Assembly: GCF_003129485.1 (NCBI RefSeq)
Contig: NZ_QFFG01000007.1
Location: forward strand, 62,001 to 126,000
Length of the DNA stretch: 64,000 bases
Source: Polaribacter aquimarinus
GTDB taxonomy: Bacteria > Bacteroidota > Bacteroidia > Flavobacteriales > Flavobacteriaceae
Direction of reading: 5' to 3'
Under the pieces are notes generated by a model. That model was not told where the DNA came from. It worked only from the letters and a program-made list of their open reading frames with translations, and did no database searches. Each line of letters starts with the position of its first letter. Position 1 is the stretch's first letter. Positions 25,982 to 35,819 of this stretch are shown here, in pieces. The position numbers and the translations under genes are program-made.

Positions 25982-26054
25982 TGGTACCTCCAGGAATCGA
26001 ACCAGGGACACAAGGATTTTCAGTCCTTTGCTCTACCAACTGAGCTAAGGTACC
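25982..26054 (-). tRNA. tRNA-Phe (GAA)
   Basis: A 73-nt cloverleaf on the minus strand: acceptor GGTACCT/AGGTACC, D arm GCTC-AGTTGGTA-GAGC, anticodon arm AAGGA-CTGAAAA-TCCTT with anticodon GAA, T arm CCTGG-TTCGATT-CCTGG, discriminator A. The 3' CCA is not encoded and must be added. No integrated element is visible beside it. Confidence 0.97.
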
Positions 26055-26124
26055 ATCGCCTTAGCGGATGCAAATATAAAATGTTTTTTTACATCTGCTA
26101 AATAAATTTTAAAAAAATGTGTTG

Positions 26125-26132
26125 TATTTTTG
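26125..26132 (+). promoter_or_regulatory. -7 promoter box for coaX
   Basis: TATTTTTG; its last three bases (TTG) are an apparent start codon of the longest frame, which is why the ATG at 26154 is chosen for coaX. Confidence 0.6.
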
Positions 26133-26153
26133 ATGTCTAGTTTAAAATTGAAT

Positions 26154-26882
26154 ATGAATTTAATCATAGATATTGGAAATACAAGAGTTAAAGCAGCTGT
26201 TTTTGAGGGGAATAACGTTGTTGATTTAATTCTTTTTGACAAAAACAGAATTTTGTCAGAAATAAAAAAAATATTAAAAAAGTATTCAATTACTGAGGCA
26301 ATCATGTCTAGTGTTGCAAAAATACCTGAAATAGAAAAAGTAAAAATTCAAAAATTAATTAAGTTACATGAGCTGTCTTACAGGACATTAGTCCCTTTTT
26401 TAAATTTATATAAAACTCCAAAAACTTTGGGTGTAGACCGAATAGCTTTGATTACAAATGCAGTTACTACATTTCCAAATCAAAATGTTTTAGTAATAGA
26501 TGCTGGTAGTTGTATCACTTTTGATTTTGTAAATTCGAAAAAAGAATACCTAGGAGGGGCAATATCACCAGGAATAAATATGCGATTTAATTCCTTAAAT
26601 AAATATACTGCGAATTTACCTTTATTAGAAAAAAAGTTACTTAAAGATTTTACCGGAAAGAATACAAAAGAGAGTATGAATTCTGGAGTTGTAAATGGTG
26701 TAATTCAAGAAATAGAAGGCGTTATTTACCAATATAAAAAGAAATATTTAGTTTTAACAGTTGTTTTAACAGGAGGAGATACAAATTTCTTGTCAAAACA
26801 ATTAAAAAGTAGCATATTTGCCAATCAAAATTTTCTCCTAGAAGGATTAAATGAAGTATTGATATTTAACAAGAACCAATGA
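26154..26882 (+). CDS. coaX: Type III pantothenate kinase
   Basis: A 242-aa ASKHA-fold kinase that phosphorylates pantothenate, the first step of coenzyme A synthesis. Motifs are the N-terminal phosphate loop IDIGNTRVKAAVF, TLGVDRIALI, VIDAGSCITFDFV, LGGAISPGINMR and VVLTGGD. The frame extends 24 bp upstream to a TTG, but that TTG is the end of a -7 box, so the ATG at 26154 is preferred and gives the canonical MNLIIDIGNT start. The stop overlaps the next gene by ATGA, so it heads a tightly coupled envelope gene cluster. Confidence 0.94.
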   Translation: MNLIIDIGNTRVKAAVFEGNNVVDLILFDKNRILSEIKKILKKYSITEAIMSSVAKIPEIEKVKIQKLIKLHELSYRTLVPFLNLYKTPKTLGVDRIALITNAVTTFPNQNVLVIDAGSCITFDFVNSKKEYLGGAISPGINMRFNSLNKYTANLPLLEKKLLKDFTGKNTKESMNSGVVNGVIQEIEGVIYQYKKKYLVLTVVLTGGDTNFLSKQLKSSIFANQNFLLEGLNEVLIFNKNQ

Positions 26883-28168
26883 TTAGAAAGATTTTAGTAT
26901 TTTTTTTACTGATTACTTCTGCAAATTTAATAGCACAAACTAATAGTGCATCACCTTATTCTTTTTTTGGTATTGGGGATGAATTTAGCCCTAGGACGAT
27001 AGAGCAAAACTCAATGGGAGGTATTGGTGTTGCCTTTAGTAATTATAAATACCTAAACTTTACTAACCCAGCAGCATACGCTAATTTACGATATACAACA
27101 TATTCTTTTGGAACACTCCACAAAGAAATTACATTAAAAAACGGTGCAAATACCCAAAATGCAAATACTACAGGGTTAAGTTATTTTGCATTAGCTTTCC
27201 CAATAGGTAGCAAAGCAGGGTTTTCTTTAGGGTTACAACCCATTTCTTCAGTAGGATACTCTCTTTCTAATTCAGTAACAGACTCAACAGGAGGTATTAC
27301 AGAGTTGACAGTGTTTAAAGGAAAAGGTGGTGTTAATAGATTTTATGCAACTTTTGGGATGAAAATTTTTAAAGATGTTTCTTTAGGAATTGAAGCAGAA
27401 TACAGTTTTGGTAATATAGAAAATAGCATTTCTAATCAAAGAGCAAATGTAACATTATCAACAATGCATAAAGAAAGTTCTGATGTTAGAGGAGGAGGGA
27501 TAACCTTAGGGGCTCAATATGAAACAACTACAAAAAAGGATTTGGTGCTTAATGCAGGGATCGCTTTAAAACTCGGTAATGATTTAAATGTTACTGGGAA
27601 TCAATATTTGTACTCTCTTTCATTTAGCTCAACAGGAAGCGAAATTCCTAGAGATACTATTTCTAATACACTAATTTCGGGTAGTTACAACCTTCCATTA
27701 AAAACAACTTTTGGAGCAGGTTTAGGAAAATATAACAAATGGTATATAGCTGCTGAGTATGAAAATCAAAACGCTTATCAAACAAATGGTTTTTTGAATA
27801 CAACTAATTCAGCATTTAAATATGGAAAATCAAATAGATTCTCTCTAGGAGGTTTTATTTTGCCAAAAATAAACTCTATTTCTAGTTATTTTGATAGAGT
27901 TACCTACAGAGCAGGTATAAGATTTGAGAAAACAGGTTTATTAATAGATGGTAGCGGAATAGGAGGGGATTTTTCTGAAGTTAATGACTTTGGCATATCT
28001 TTTGGTCTAGGATTACCAATGAAACAATTATCTTCTATTAATTTAGGATTTGAATATGGTAAAAGAGGTACAACTGCCAATAATTTAATACAAGAAAATT
28101 ATTTTAATTTTAGAATAGGATTATCTCTAACAGATACGAATTGGTTTCAGAAAAGAAAGATTGATTAA
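26879..28168 (+). CDS. Outer-membrane beta-barrel protein
   Basis: A 429-aa protein with a Sec signal peptide (1-19, ending LIAQ). The mature part opens with NSASPYSFFGIGDEFSPRT and continues as alternating amphipathic beta strands rich in Gly, Ser, Tyr and Asn to the end (FGISFGLGLPMKQLSSINLGFEYGKRG), as in FadL-like or generic Bacteroidota outer-membrane barrels. I cannot name a substrate. It overlaps coaX by 4 bp and precedes a TPR protein and lptC, so it may belong to an envelope assembly module. Confidence 0.8.
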   Translation: MIRKILVFFLLITSANLIAQTNSASPYSFFGIGDEFSPRTIEQNSMGGIGVAFSNYKYLNFTNPAAYANLRYTTYSFGTLHKEITLKNGANTQNANTTGLSYFALAFPIGSKAGFSLGLQPISSVGYSLSNSVTDSTGGITELTVFKGKGGVNRFYATFGMKIFKDVSLGIEAEYSFGNIENSISNQRANVTLSTMHKESSDVRGGGITLGAQYETTTKKDLVLNAGIALKLGNDLNVTGNQYLYSLSFSSTGSEIPRDTISNTLISGSYNLPLKTTFGAGLGKYNKWYIAAEYENQNAYQTNGFLNTTNSAFKYGKSNRFSLGGFILPKINSISSYFDRVTYRAGIRFEKTGLLIDGSGIGGDFSEVNDFGISFGLGLPMKQLSSINLGFEYGKRGTTANNLIQENYFNFRIGLSLTDTNWFQKRKID

Positions 28169-28182
28169 CAAAAACAAATAAA

Positions 28183-29505
28183 ATGAAGAAATTTACGTTT
28201 TTATTAGCTGCAGCATTTTTTATAGTTACAGCAAAAACAAATGCACAGGACGATGCTAAAAGAGAGTGTACAATTAAGTACAATTTATTTAAAGGAGACT
28301 TTAAATCTAAAAAGTATGATGAGGCATATACAAATTGGATTTATTTAATGGATAATTGTAAAGATTTATCTGTTAATATCTATAAATTTGGGTCAGATTT
28401 GGCAGAAAAAGTTAGAAAAGATCCTGCTTTAGCAAAGAGGGTATACGAGCAAAGGTTACAGTATTTTCCTAATGCAAACCCTGCAAAAGTTCATAGTGAT
28501 TATGCGACTTATTTATCAAAAAACAAATTAGCATCTGATGATGAAATTTTTACGATTTTAGAAAAAGGATACAGTATAGATCCTACTAAAATGGGAGTAA
28601 AAAACTTATACTTATATTTTCAAGGGGTAACAGATAGAAATAAAGATACAAACCCTCAAAAAGTATTTGATACTTATGATGATGTATTAGAAAATGTTAC
28701 CAAAAAATTAGAAGGTTACGCTGCTAAATTAAAAGACTTAAAGAAAGATTCTGTAAACAACAAGAAATTAATAAGAGCATATTCTATTAATTCTAAAGCA
28801 TTAGGTACTGTAGAGGGTGGATTAGATGCAATTATTGTAGAAATATCTACTTGTGAAAGATTGGTTCCTCTTTATACTAGAGATTTTGAAGCAAATAAAA
28901 CGAATGCACAGTGGTTAAAAAGAGCCGTTTCAAGAATGTTTAATAAAGGATGCCAAACAGATCCTCTATTCGAAAAGCTAGTAAGAGCTTTTGCAGAAAC
29001 TTCTCCTTCACCTGAAGCATACGCTTTTTTAGCTAATGTTTTAGAGGATAATGGAGATGCTTCTGGAGCAATGGCAATGAGACAAAAATCATTTGATTTA
29101 GAAACTGACCCTTTAAAAAAGGCAAAGTATAAATTAAAATTTGCGAAGGCAGCAAAAAGTAGAGGGCAAAAATCGAAGGCAAGAAGTTTAGCTAGAGAGG
29201 CACTTAGTTTTAACCCAAATTATGGAAAAGCTCATTTGTTTATCGCAAGATTATATCAATCTAGTGTGAATTCTTGTGGTAATAGTTTATTTGAAAAGAG
29301 AATGGTATATGTAGCTGCCTTAAATGAAGCTCAAAGAGCAGCACGGGTAGATCCAAGTATTGTTGGTGCTGCAGGTAAATATATTAGAAGTTATAGAGCT
29401 AATATACCTAGTAAAAAAGATGTTTTTACAGCTGGTGTTCAACCAGGAAGTAGCCATAAAATTGGATGTTGGATTGGTTTAACGGTAAAGGTTCCATCTA
29501 AATAG
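28183..29505 (+). CDS. Periplasmic TPR-repeat protein
   Basis: A 440-aa protein with a signal peptide (1-21, ending TNAQ). It contains a series of tetratricopeptide-like helix pairs, clearest at the C-terminal half (EAYAFLANVLEDNGDASGAMAMRQKSF and KSRGQKSKARSLAREALSFNPNYGKAHLFIARLYQ). Cysteines are scattered and could form disulphides. TPR proteins act as scaffolds; its place between an outer-membrane barrel and lptC suggests an envelope role, but this is inference. It follows the barrel gene by 14 bp. Confidence 0.8.
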   Translation: MKKFTFLLAAAFFIVTAKTNAQDDAKRECTIKYNLFKGDFKSKKYDEAYTNWIYLMDNCKDLSVNIYKFGSDLAEKVRKDPALAKRVYEQRLQYFPNANPAKVHSDYATYLSKNKLASDDEIFTILEKGYSIDPTKMGVKNLYLYFQGVTDRNKDTNPQKVFDTYDDVLENVTKKLEGYAAKLKDLKKDSVNNKKLIRAYSINSKALGTVEGGLDAIIVEISTCERLVPLYTRDFEANKTNAQWLKRAVSRMFNKGCQTDPLFEKLVRAFAETSPSPEAYAFLANVLEDNGDASGAMAMRQKSFDLETDPLKKAKYKLKFAKAAKSRGQKSKARSLAREALSFNPNYGKAHLFIARLYQSSVNSCGNSLFEKRMVYVAALNEAQRAARVDPSIVGAAGKYIRSYRANIPSKKDVFTAGVQPGSSHKIGCWIGLTVKVPSK

Positions 29506-29509
29506 GTTT

Positions 29510-30076
29510 GTGAATTCACAAAAAAAAATAATATCTAAAAGCATTACTGTTCTTTTTGTAACAGTAATGCTTTTTTCGTGTATAAATAATGCTAATGAGG
29601 TTAGAGATTTTTTAGCTACTAAAAATTTACCAATAGGTAAAGCTACAAATGCTTTACACGTTTATAAAGACTCAGGTAGAATAACTTCAAAATTAATAAC
29701 ACCTTTACTATATGATTTCAGCAATAGAAAAGAACACCCTTATAATGAATTTCCTAAAGGGATTAAGCTTGTTAATTATGAAAGAAATCAAAAAGATTCT
29801 GTAACTATTGTTGGCGATTATGCACTTTCGTATTCTAAAACATCAGTTTCGGAAATTAAAGGAAATGTTGTGGTAATTAATCATTCAGAAAAATCTAAAT
29901 TAGAAACGACTCAATTATTTTGGGATCAAAAAACTAAATATTTTTTTTCTGAAAAAGCTTTTACCTTAACCACACAAAAAGATACTATTTTTGGGGTAGG
30001 GTTTGAATGTAAAGAAGATTTAACAAAGCATTTAGCAAAAAAAACAATTGGAAGGTTAGAAGCCTCAGAAGAATAA
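29510..30076 (+). CDS. lptC: LPS export protein LptC (lipoprotein form)
   Basis: A 188-aa LptC-like protein. A hydrophobic N-terminus ending LFSC marks a lipoprotein in place of the single transmembrane helix of E. coli LptC. The rest is the LptC/OstA beta-jellyroll: TNALHVYKDSGRITSKLITPLL, then FPKGIKLVNYERNQKDSVTIVGDYA and the ETTQLFWDQKTKYFFSEKAF repeat. It would relay lipopolysaccharide from LptB2FG to LptA. The start is GTG at 29510, 4 bp after the TPR gene. No other lpt gene is in the window. Confidence 0.85.
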   Translation: MNSQKKIISKSITVLFVTVMLFSCINNANEVRDFLATKNLPIGKATNALHVYKDSGRITSKLITPLLYDFSNRKEHPYNEFPKGIKLVNYERNQKDSVTIVGDYALSYSKTSVSEIKGNVVVINHSEKSKLETTQLFWDQKTKYFFSEKAFTLTTQKDTIFGVGFECKEDLTKHLAKKTIGRLEASEE

Positions 30077-30080
30077 TATT

Positions 30081-30284
30081 ATGAACAAAATATGGAAATT
30101 TTTTCAATACGGTTACTTAATGGTTGCTTTTATTTGTTTAATAGAAGGTATTGTGAGGTGGTCTTCAGATAGGAGCAGAAGTTATTTGTTTTTAGGTTTT
30201 TCTTTTTTTATTACTTTAGTTTTTTTCTTTAAGAGACATTTTAGAAAAAAAGTAGAGAAAAGAAATAATCAGAATAAGAACTAA
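30081..30284 (+). CDS. Small two-helix membrane protein (67 aa)
   Basis: Two hydrophobic segments (about 8-24 and 34-51, SYLFLGFSFFITLVFFF) separated by a short polar loop, with a basic C-terminus (KRHFRKKVEKRNNQNKN). It starts with ATG 4 bp after lptC and ends 45 bp before the next gene, so it is almost certainly in the same transcript. No domain is recognised. Confidence 0.65.
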   Translation: MNKIWKFFQYGYLMVAFICLIEGIVRWSSDRSRSYLFLGFSFFITLVFFFKRHFRKKVEKRNNQNKN

Positions 30285-30329
30285 TAATTCTATTGTATCT
30301 ACAAATAAAATTGTAATTTTCAAATTACT

Positions 30330-31595
30330 ATGGAGGTAGAGCTTATAATTATACTCATATCTATTGTTTTTTCCGCTTTTTTTTCTGGGATGGAAATTGC
30401 ATTTGTTTCTGCTAACAAGCTTCACATAGAGCTAGAGAAAAAGAGAGAAGGGTTTATCCCTAAAGTTTTAAACAGAATTACCCAAAAATCTTCCAAGTTT
30501 ATTACTACAATGTTGGTGGGTAATAATATTTCTTTGGTAGTATATAGTTATTACATGGGGAAATTTTTGATAGACTTTCTACCGCTAAAAAATTATAACG
30601 AATTTTCTGTTTTACTAATTCAAACTATTATTTCTACAATCGTAATATTAATTACAGCTGAATTTTTACCAAAAGCCATTTTTAGAATTTACGCAAACGA
30701 GGTACTTAAAATTTTTGCGATACCTGCTTATATTTTTTATGTAATATTTCATTTTTTCTCAGAATTTATAACAATAATTTCTGATTTTTTTCTCAGAATA
30801 TTTTTTAAAACGAATTCCGATGAACAGCAGACTGAATTTAGTAAAGAAGAATTAGGGAACTATATTTCCGAACAACTTGAAACAGGAAATGAACATGAGG
30901 AAATGGATTCTGAAATTCAAATTTTTCAGAATGCATTAGAGTTTCATAATTTAAAAGCAAGAGAAGTTATGGTTCCCAGAACAGAAATTTCTGCAATAGA
31001 AATTCATGAAACAGTTACCAATCTTAAAAATACATTTATAGAAACCGGACATTCTAAAGTTTTGGTTTATAAGACTTCTTTAGACGATGTTATAGGTTAT
31101 GTAAATGCATTCGAATTATTTAAAAGGCCAAAAACAATTAAATCTATTTTACTTCCTGTAGAAATTGTTCCAGAATCAATGATGATAAATGATATTTTGA
31201 ATATCTTAATGAAAAAAAGAAAAAGTGTAGCTATTGTTGTCGATGAATATGGCGGAACATCAGGAATGATCACTGTAGAAGATATCGTAGAAGAATTGTT
31301 TGGTGAAATTGAAGATGAACACGATTCTCAAGAATATTTAGACAAGAAAATTAATGACACCACTTTTCATTTTTCAGCAAGATTAGAAATCGATTATCTT
31401 AATGAAGAATATGAATTAAACATTCCTAAATCTGAAGCTTATGAAACCCTTGGAGGTTTTATTATCGAACAAACAGAAAATATTCCAGAAGAAAAAGAGG
31501 TGTTAGAAATTGAAGGTTTTGAAATAAAAATTCTTAAAATAAGTGGCGCAAAAATTGATGAAGTTTCTCTTGAATTTAAAGACAATCAAGACTAA
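30330..31595 (+). CDS. CNNM/CBS-domain membrane protein (hemolysin/CorC-like)
   Basis: A 421-aa protein with an N-terminal CNNM transmembrane domain (~1-160, with the conserved TMLVGNNISLVVYSYYMG), a pair of CBS domains (~205-330, EVMVPRTEISAIE and DEYGGTSGMITVEDIVEELFGEIEDE), and a CorC_HlyC transporter-associated domain (~345-421). Relatives are linked to Mg2+/Co2+ homeostasis and, in flavobacteria, include the gliding protein GldE. I cannot decide between a general CNNM transporter and GldE from sequence alone; no gld neighbours are present here. Confidence 0.85.
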   Translation: MEVELIIILISIVFSAFFSGMEIAFVSANKLHIELEKKREGFIPKVLNRITQKSSKFITTMLVGNNISLVVYSYYMGKFLIDFLPLKNYNEFSVLLIQTIISTIVILITAEFLPKAIFRIYANEVLKIFAIPAYIFYVIFHFFSEFITIISDFFLRIFFKTNSDEQQTEFSKEELGNYISEQLETGNEHEEMDSEIQIFQNALEFHNLKAREVMVPRTEISAIEIHETVTNLKNTFIETGHSKVLVYKTSLDDVIGYVNAFELFKRPKTIKSILLPVEIVPESMMINDILNILMKKRKSVAIVVDEYGGTSGMITVEDIVEELFGEIEDEHDSQEYLDKKINDTTFHFSARLEIDYLNEEYELNIPKSEAYETLGGFIIEQTENIPEEKEVLEIEGFEIKILKISGAKIDEVSLEFKDNQD

Positions 31596-31717
31596 TATTT
31601 TATATTCTTCCTAAAACTCTGTAAACAACTATTCATTACTACTTAATAAGTAAAAAATCGGTTGCAGTTTTAAAACCCAAATCGTATATTCGCCAACTGA
31701 AATAAAATAAATGACGT

Positions 31718-33853
31718 ATGGCAGTTTTATCAAAAATTAGAGAACGTTCAATGTTCTTAATCATTATAATTGGTTTAGCACTTTTTGCTTTTGTATTAGA
31801 TCCCTCTACTTTGGGAGATTTTTTTAACTCAAATAAAGTTAATGAAATAGGCGAAGTTAATGGAGAATCTATCTCAAGGCAAGAATTTGCCGATGAATTA
31901 GAAAGTTATAAGCAACAAAGAGGAGGTAGAGTTTCTGAAATGCAAGCTGTAAAAGCAGTTTGGAATAATATTTTAAGACAAAAAATCTACAAAAACCAAT
32001 TAGAAGAAGCTGGTATATCTGTAGGAGAGGCCGATGTTTGGAAAGAACTTATAAATGTGCCATCTGTAAAAAATAATCCTCAATACTTAAATGAAGCAGG
32101 TTTATTTGATGAAAGTAAATTCAAGCAATTTTTAGCTGATACTAAAGAAAATAATCCTCAATTATGGTCTGCTTGGTCTAACTACATGAATCAGATAAAA
32201 ACGAATACCGAAAGGAATGCTTATGATAATTTGATTAATGCAGGTTTAGGAGCTTCTCTTAAAGAAGGTGAGGCTGATTATTTTATCAACAATACAAAAC
32301 TTAATACTCAGTTTATTTTTATTCCTTATTCATCGATTGTAGATTCTTTAGTAAATGTAACCAAATCTGATATCGCGAATTACATAAAAGAGAATGAAGC
32401 TGATTTTAAAGTTGATGAATCTAGAGATATTTCTTATGTGAAATTTGACATAACAGCAACTCCAGAAGACGAAGCGGCAATTAAAGATGAAGTTTCTAAA
32501 TTGTTAGAAGATTCAATAGACAGAAATAAGCAAACCGTAGTTGGCTTAAAAAATGCAACTAATTATAAAGAATTTTTAAATGAAAATGATTCTGACATTA
32601 ATTTAGATGAAAACTTTAAATTTAAAAAAGATATTAGTAATGTAATTTCAGAAAAAGTTTTTGCAGGTTCTAAGGGTGATGTTTTTGGACCTTACAAAGA
32701 TAAAGGTTTCTTTAAAATTTCTAAAATAACTGAGATTTCAAAAATGCCAGATTCTGTTAAAGCAAGTCATATTTTAATACCTTTTGTAGGGTCTCAAGCA
32801 GCAAATAATGAAACTACTAAAACTGAAGCTCAAGCAAAAAAGACAGTAGATAGTATTTTTAATTTAGTAAAAAGAAATAAGGCTAAATATACAGAGATTG
32901 CTAATGAAGTGAATCCTGACGGAACTAAAGGTAAAGGAGGAGATATTGGTTGGGTTAACTATACTGCTGCTTTTAGTCCAAACTTTGATGCTGATTTTGC
33001 GAACTACATGTTTAATAATAAAAAGGGAGACATAAATGTTGTTAAGACAAAATTTGGTTTCCATATAATTAGAATAGACGACCAAAAAAACGCACAGAAA
33101 GTTGTTAAGTTAGTTACTTTTGGGAGAAAAATTGTTGCCTCAGAAGCAACAGAAAATGCAGTTTTTCAAAAAGCAGAACAATTTGCTCTAGAGTTATCAA
33201 AAGAAAGAAGGTTTACAGAAGTTTCTAAAGAGAATAAATACTTAATAAGACCTGCAGTTGGATTAAAAGTATTAGATGAAAATGTACCTGGTCTAGGAAA
33301 TCAAAGACAAATTGTAAGTTGGGCTTTTGGTGCAAATACAAAAGTTGGTACCTTTAAACGTTTTGATTTAGAAGGAAGCCATATTGTAGCTATAGTTTCA
33401 TCTAAGGTAGATAAAGGTTTATCTCCTGTTAATAAAGCGTCAGCAAGAGTAAAACCAATTCTTAAGAATAGAAAAAAAGCAGAAATTATTAGAGCTAAAT
33501 TAAATGGTAATACTTTACAAGAAATAGCAAATTCTAACAATACAGCTATAAAAACAGGTACTAATGTTACTTTAAAAAGTCCTACTCTTTCTGGAGCTGG
33601 TTCAGAGCCTAAAATTGTTGGAGCAATGTATAATGCAGAACTTAATAAAGTTTATAAAGGTATAGAGGGAAATAGAGGTGTTTATGCTTTTGTGGTAACT
33701 AAAAAAGAACTTCCAACAGCATTACCGAATTATGAAGCCTCAAGAAAAAGAATAGCACAATCAAGAAAAGGGCTTAATTATAGAATTTTCGAATCTATTA
33801 AAAAAGCTACAGAGGTTAAAGACTACAGAGCCAATATGTATGTATCTAACTAG
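31718..33853 (+). CDS. PpiD/SurA-type periplasmic peptidyl-prolyl isomerase
   Basis: A 711-aa membrane-anchored foldase. A single N-terminal helix (about 12-30) anchors it; the SurA_N-like chaperone region follows (~35-170), and a parvulin domain lies at ~345-455 (VKASHILIPF, DIGWVNYTAAFSPNF and KTKFGFHIIRID). A second, degenerate parvulin-like region is possible after residue 460. It helps fold exported outer-membrane proteins. It ends the coaX-to-PpiD cluster, after a 122-bp gap that may hold its own promoter, and is followed by a clear terminator. Confidence 0.9.
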   Translation: MAVLSKIRERSMFLIIIIGLALFAFVLDPSTLGDFFNSNKVNEIGEVNGESISRQEFADELESYKQQRGGRVSEMQAVKAVWNNILRQKIYKNQLEEAGISVGEADVWKELINVPSVKNNPQYLNEAGLFDESKFKQFLADTKENNPQLWSAWSNYMNQIKTNTERNAYDNLINAGLGASLKEGEADYFINNTKLNTQFIFIPYSSIVDSLVNVTKSDIANYIKENEADFKVDESRDISYVKFDITATPEDEAAIKDEVSKLLEDSIDRNKQTVVGLKNATNYKEFLNENDSDINLDENFKFKKDISNVISEKVFAGSKGDVFGPYKDKGFFKISKITEISKMPDSVKASHILIPFVGSQAANNETTKTEAQAKKTVDSIFNLVKRNKAKYTEIANEVNPDGTKGKGGDIGWVNYTAAFSPNFDADFANYMFNNKKGDINVVKTKFGFHIIRIDDQKNAQKVVKLVTFGRKIVASEATENAVFQKAEQFALELSKERRFTEVSKENKYLIRPAVGLKVLDENVPGLGNQRQIVSWAFGANTKVGTFKRFDLEGSHIVAIVSSKVDKGLSPVNKASARVKPILKNRKKAEIIRAKLNGNTLQEIANSNNTAIKTGTNVTLKSPTLSGAGSEPKIVGAMYNAELNKVYKGIEGNRGVYAFVVTKKELPTALPNYEASRKRIAQSRKGLNYRIFESIKKATEVKDYRANMYVSN

Positions 33854-33894
33854 ACTTCTTGTTTTTATAATAATTAAGTTTAATAATAATTATA

Positions 33895-33928
33895 GAACCG
33901 TTCAATTTTTTTGAACGGTTTCTTTTTT
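33895..33928 (+). terminator. Intrinsic terminator after the PpiD-type gene
   Basis: A 10-bp stem AACCGTTCAA/TTGAACGGTT with a T5 loop, followed by a T-rich tail. Confidence 0.85.
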
Positions 33929-34030
33929 AACTCTAATTTTATATAGAGTTGATAACTATTTTAGCGATTATTTATCAATTCTAATTTTTAAGTAACCATA
34001 TTATTAAAGAGTTAATAAAGCAATAGCTCA

Positions 34031-34066
34031 ATAAAGAAAAACCTCTTTGATTTCTCAAAGAGGTTT
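34031..34066 (-). terminator. Intrinsic terminator of rho
   Basis: A 12-bp perfect stem AAACCTCTTTGA/TCAAAGAGGTTT (34039-34050/34055-34066); on the minus strand it is followed by TTTCTTTAT. It is placed 25 bp after the rho stop. Confidence 0.85.
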
Positions 34067-34090
34067 AAATATATTTAAAAAGATTTCCAT

Positions 34091-35743
34091 CTATCCGTTC
34101 ATAGAAATTAGAAACTCATCATTATTTTTAGAAAACTTAATTCTTTCGTTGATAAATTCCATGGCTTCTATAGGGTTCATATCTGCTAAGTATTTACGCA
34201 AAACCCACATTCTTTGTACGGTTTTCTCATCCAATAATAAATCATCACGTCTTGTTGAAGATTTAATTAAATCGATTGCAGGATAAATTCTACGATTAGA
34301 AATATTTCTATCTAATTGAAGTTCCATATTACCCGTTCCTTTAAACTCTTCAAAGATAACTTCGTCCATTTTCGAACCGGTTTCGGTAAGTGCAGTTGCA
34401 ATAATTGTTAAAGAACCACCATTTTCTATGTTTCTTGCAGCTCCAAAGAAACGTTTTGGCTTGTGCAATGCGTTTGCATCGATACCTCCAGAAAGTATTT
34501 TTCCAGAAGCTGGTGCAACCGTATTGTATGCTCTTGCCAAACGTGTAATGGAATCTAGAAGAATAACAACATCATGCCCGCATTCCACTAAACGTTTTGC
34601 CTTTTCTAAAACTATATTGGCAACTCTTACATGCTTATCTGCTGGTTCATCAAATGTAGATGCAACAACTTCACCACGAACACTACGTTGCATGTCTGTA
34701 ACTTCTTCTGGACGTTCGTCAATTAATAAAACAATTTGATATACTTCAGGATGGTTGTAAGCAATTGCTTTAGCAACGTCTTTTAAAAGCATTGTTTTAC
34801 CTGTTTTCGGTTGAGCAACAATCATACCTCTTTGCCCTTTTCCTAAAGGAGAAAATAAATCTATAATTCTTGTAGATAAAGAACTTCCTTTTTCTGCTAA
34901 ATTGAATTTTTCTTGAGGAAATAATGGTGTCAAATGCTCAAAAGAGACCCTATCTCTAACAATATTGGGGTTTAAACCATTAATTTTTGATACTCTGATT
35001 AAAGGAAAATATTTCTCACCTTCTTTAGGTGGACGTACATTTCCTCTTACAGTATCACCAGTTTTTAAACCGAATAATTTAATTTGAGATTGTGATACAT
35101 ATATATCATCTGGAGATGACAAATAATTGTAATCAGAAGAACGTAAAAAACCATAACCATCTGGCATCATTTCTAAAACTCCTTCGCTTTCAATAATTCC
35201 ATCGAATTCAAAATCAGGATCTCTATATCTGTTTCCAGACTTGTGACCTCTATTAGAATTGTTTTTATCACGATTTTGGTTGTTCTGCTTGTTTTTATTA
35301 TTTTGTTGATTGTTGTTCTGGTTATTTTGATTTTTGTGCTGAGACTTATTTTGTTGTGCTTTATTTTGATTATTTGCAGCAGGTTTAATTTGCTGTTTCT
35401 CGACTTTTTTTGGAGGATTAACCTCTTTACTTTCCTCGATTTTTTCAGTTGCCTCAACTTTTTTGGGTTGATTATCGTTGTCTTGTTTTTTTGCTACAGG
35501 ATTACTAGACTGACTTTGAGGTGCCTTTATTACTCTTTTTCGTTTGGGTCTGTCTGCTTTTGGTTTTGCTTCAACTTCAACTTCAGAGGTTTTCGCTTTT
35601 GCAGGATTTGCAGCCTGTGTGTCTAAAATTTGATATACTAAATCTAATTTTTTAAGTTGACTAATTTTTTTTAAACCAATAGATTTGGCTATTTCTTGTA
35701 AGTCTGCAAGTTTTTTTGCTTTTAGTTCAGAAATTTCGAACAT
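34091..35743 (-). CDS. rho: Transcription termination factor Rho
   Basis: A 550-aa hexameric RNA helicase ending transcription. Residues 1-45 are the Rho_N helical domain. Residues ~50-170 are a low-complexity insert rich in Asn, Gln and Lys (for example [18 protein letters not shown]), not present in E. coli Rho (419 aa) but usual in Bacteroidota. The cold-shock RNA-binding domain follows (~185-250, [17 protein letters not shown]). The ATPase has Walker A QPKTGKT, Walker [17 protein letters not shown] and Q/R-loop regions. The gene has a -7 box at 35864-35871 and therefore a ~115-nt leader with two palindromes, and its own terminator. Confidence 0.96.
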   Translation of the reverse strand: MFEISELKAKKLADLQEIAKSIGLKKISQLKKLDLVYQILDTQAANPAKAKTSEVEVEAKPKADRPKRKRVIKAPQSQSSNPVAKKQDNDNQPKKVEATEKIEESKEVNPPKKVEKQQIKPAANNQNKAQQNKSQHKNQNNQNNNQQNNKNKQNNQNRDKNNSNRGHKSGNRYRDPDFEFDGIIESEGVLEMMPDGYGFLRSSDYNYLSSPDDIYVSQSQIKLFGLKTGDTVRGNVRPPKEGEKYFPLIRVSKINGLNPNIVRDRVSFEHLTPLFPQEKFNLAEKGSSLSTRIIDLFSPLGKGQRGMIVAQPKTGKTMLLKDVAKAIAYNHPEVYQIVLLIDERPEEVTDMQRSVRGEVVASTFDEPADKHVRVANIVLEKAKRLVECGHDVVILLDSITRLARAYNTVAPASGKILSGGIDANALHKPKRFFGAARNIENGGSLTIIATALTETGSKMDEVIFEEFKGTGNMELQLDRNISNRRIYPAIDLIKSSTRRDDLLLDEKTVQRMWVLRKYLADMNPIEAMEFINERIKFSKNNDEFLISMNG

Positions 35744-35768
35744 TCGTTATATATTAAGTTAAAATGTA

Positions 35769-35790
35769 AATCTTATAACGTGATAAGATT
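35769..35790 (-). promoter_or_regulatory. Hairpin in the rho leader
   Basis: A perfect 8-bp inverted repeat AATCTTAT-N6-ATAAGATT lies 25 bp upstream of the rho ATG inside its predicted leader. It is not followed by T residues in the rho direction, so a translational or Rho-autoregulatory role is more likely than intrinsic termination. Confidence 0.45.
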
Positions 35791-35819
35791 AATAATTATA
35801 TTTTTTTGAATTTATTTAA

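Noticed and set aside
25982..26054. tRNA-Phe as an integration site of a mobile element
   Set aside because: No repeated tRNA 3' end, integrase or foreign-looking genes lie next to it.
35243..35626. 127-codon ORF opposite rho
   Set aside because: It is the reverse of the Asn/Gln/Lys low-complexity insert of Rho, giving poly-Leu/Ile/Val; an artefact of the repeat-rich coding strand.
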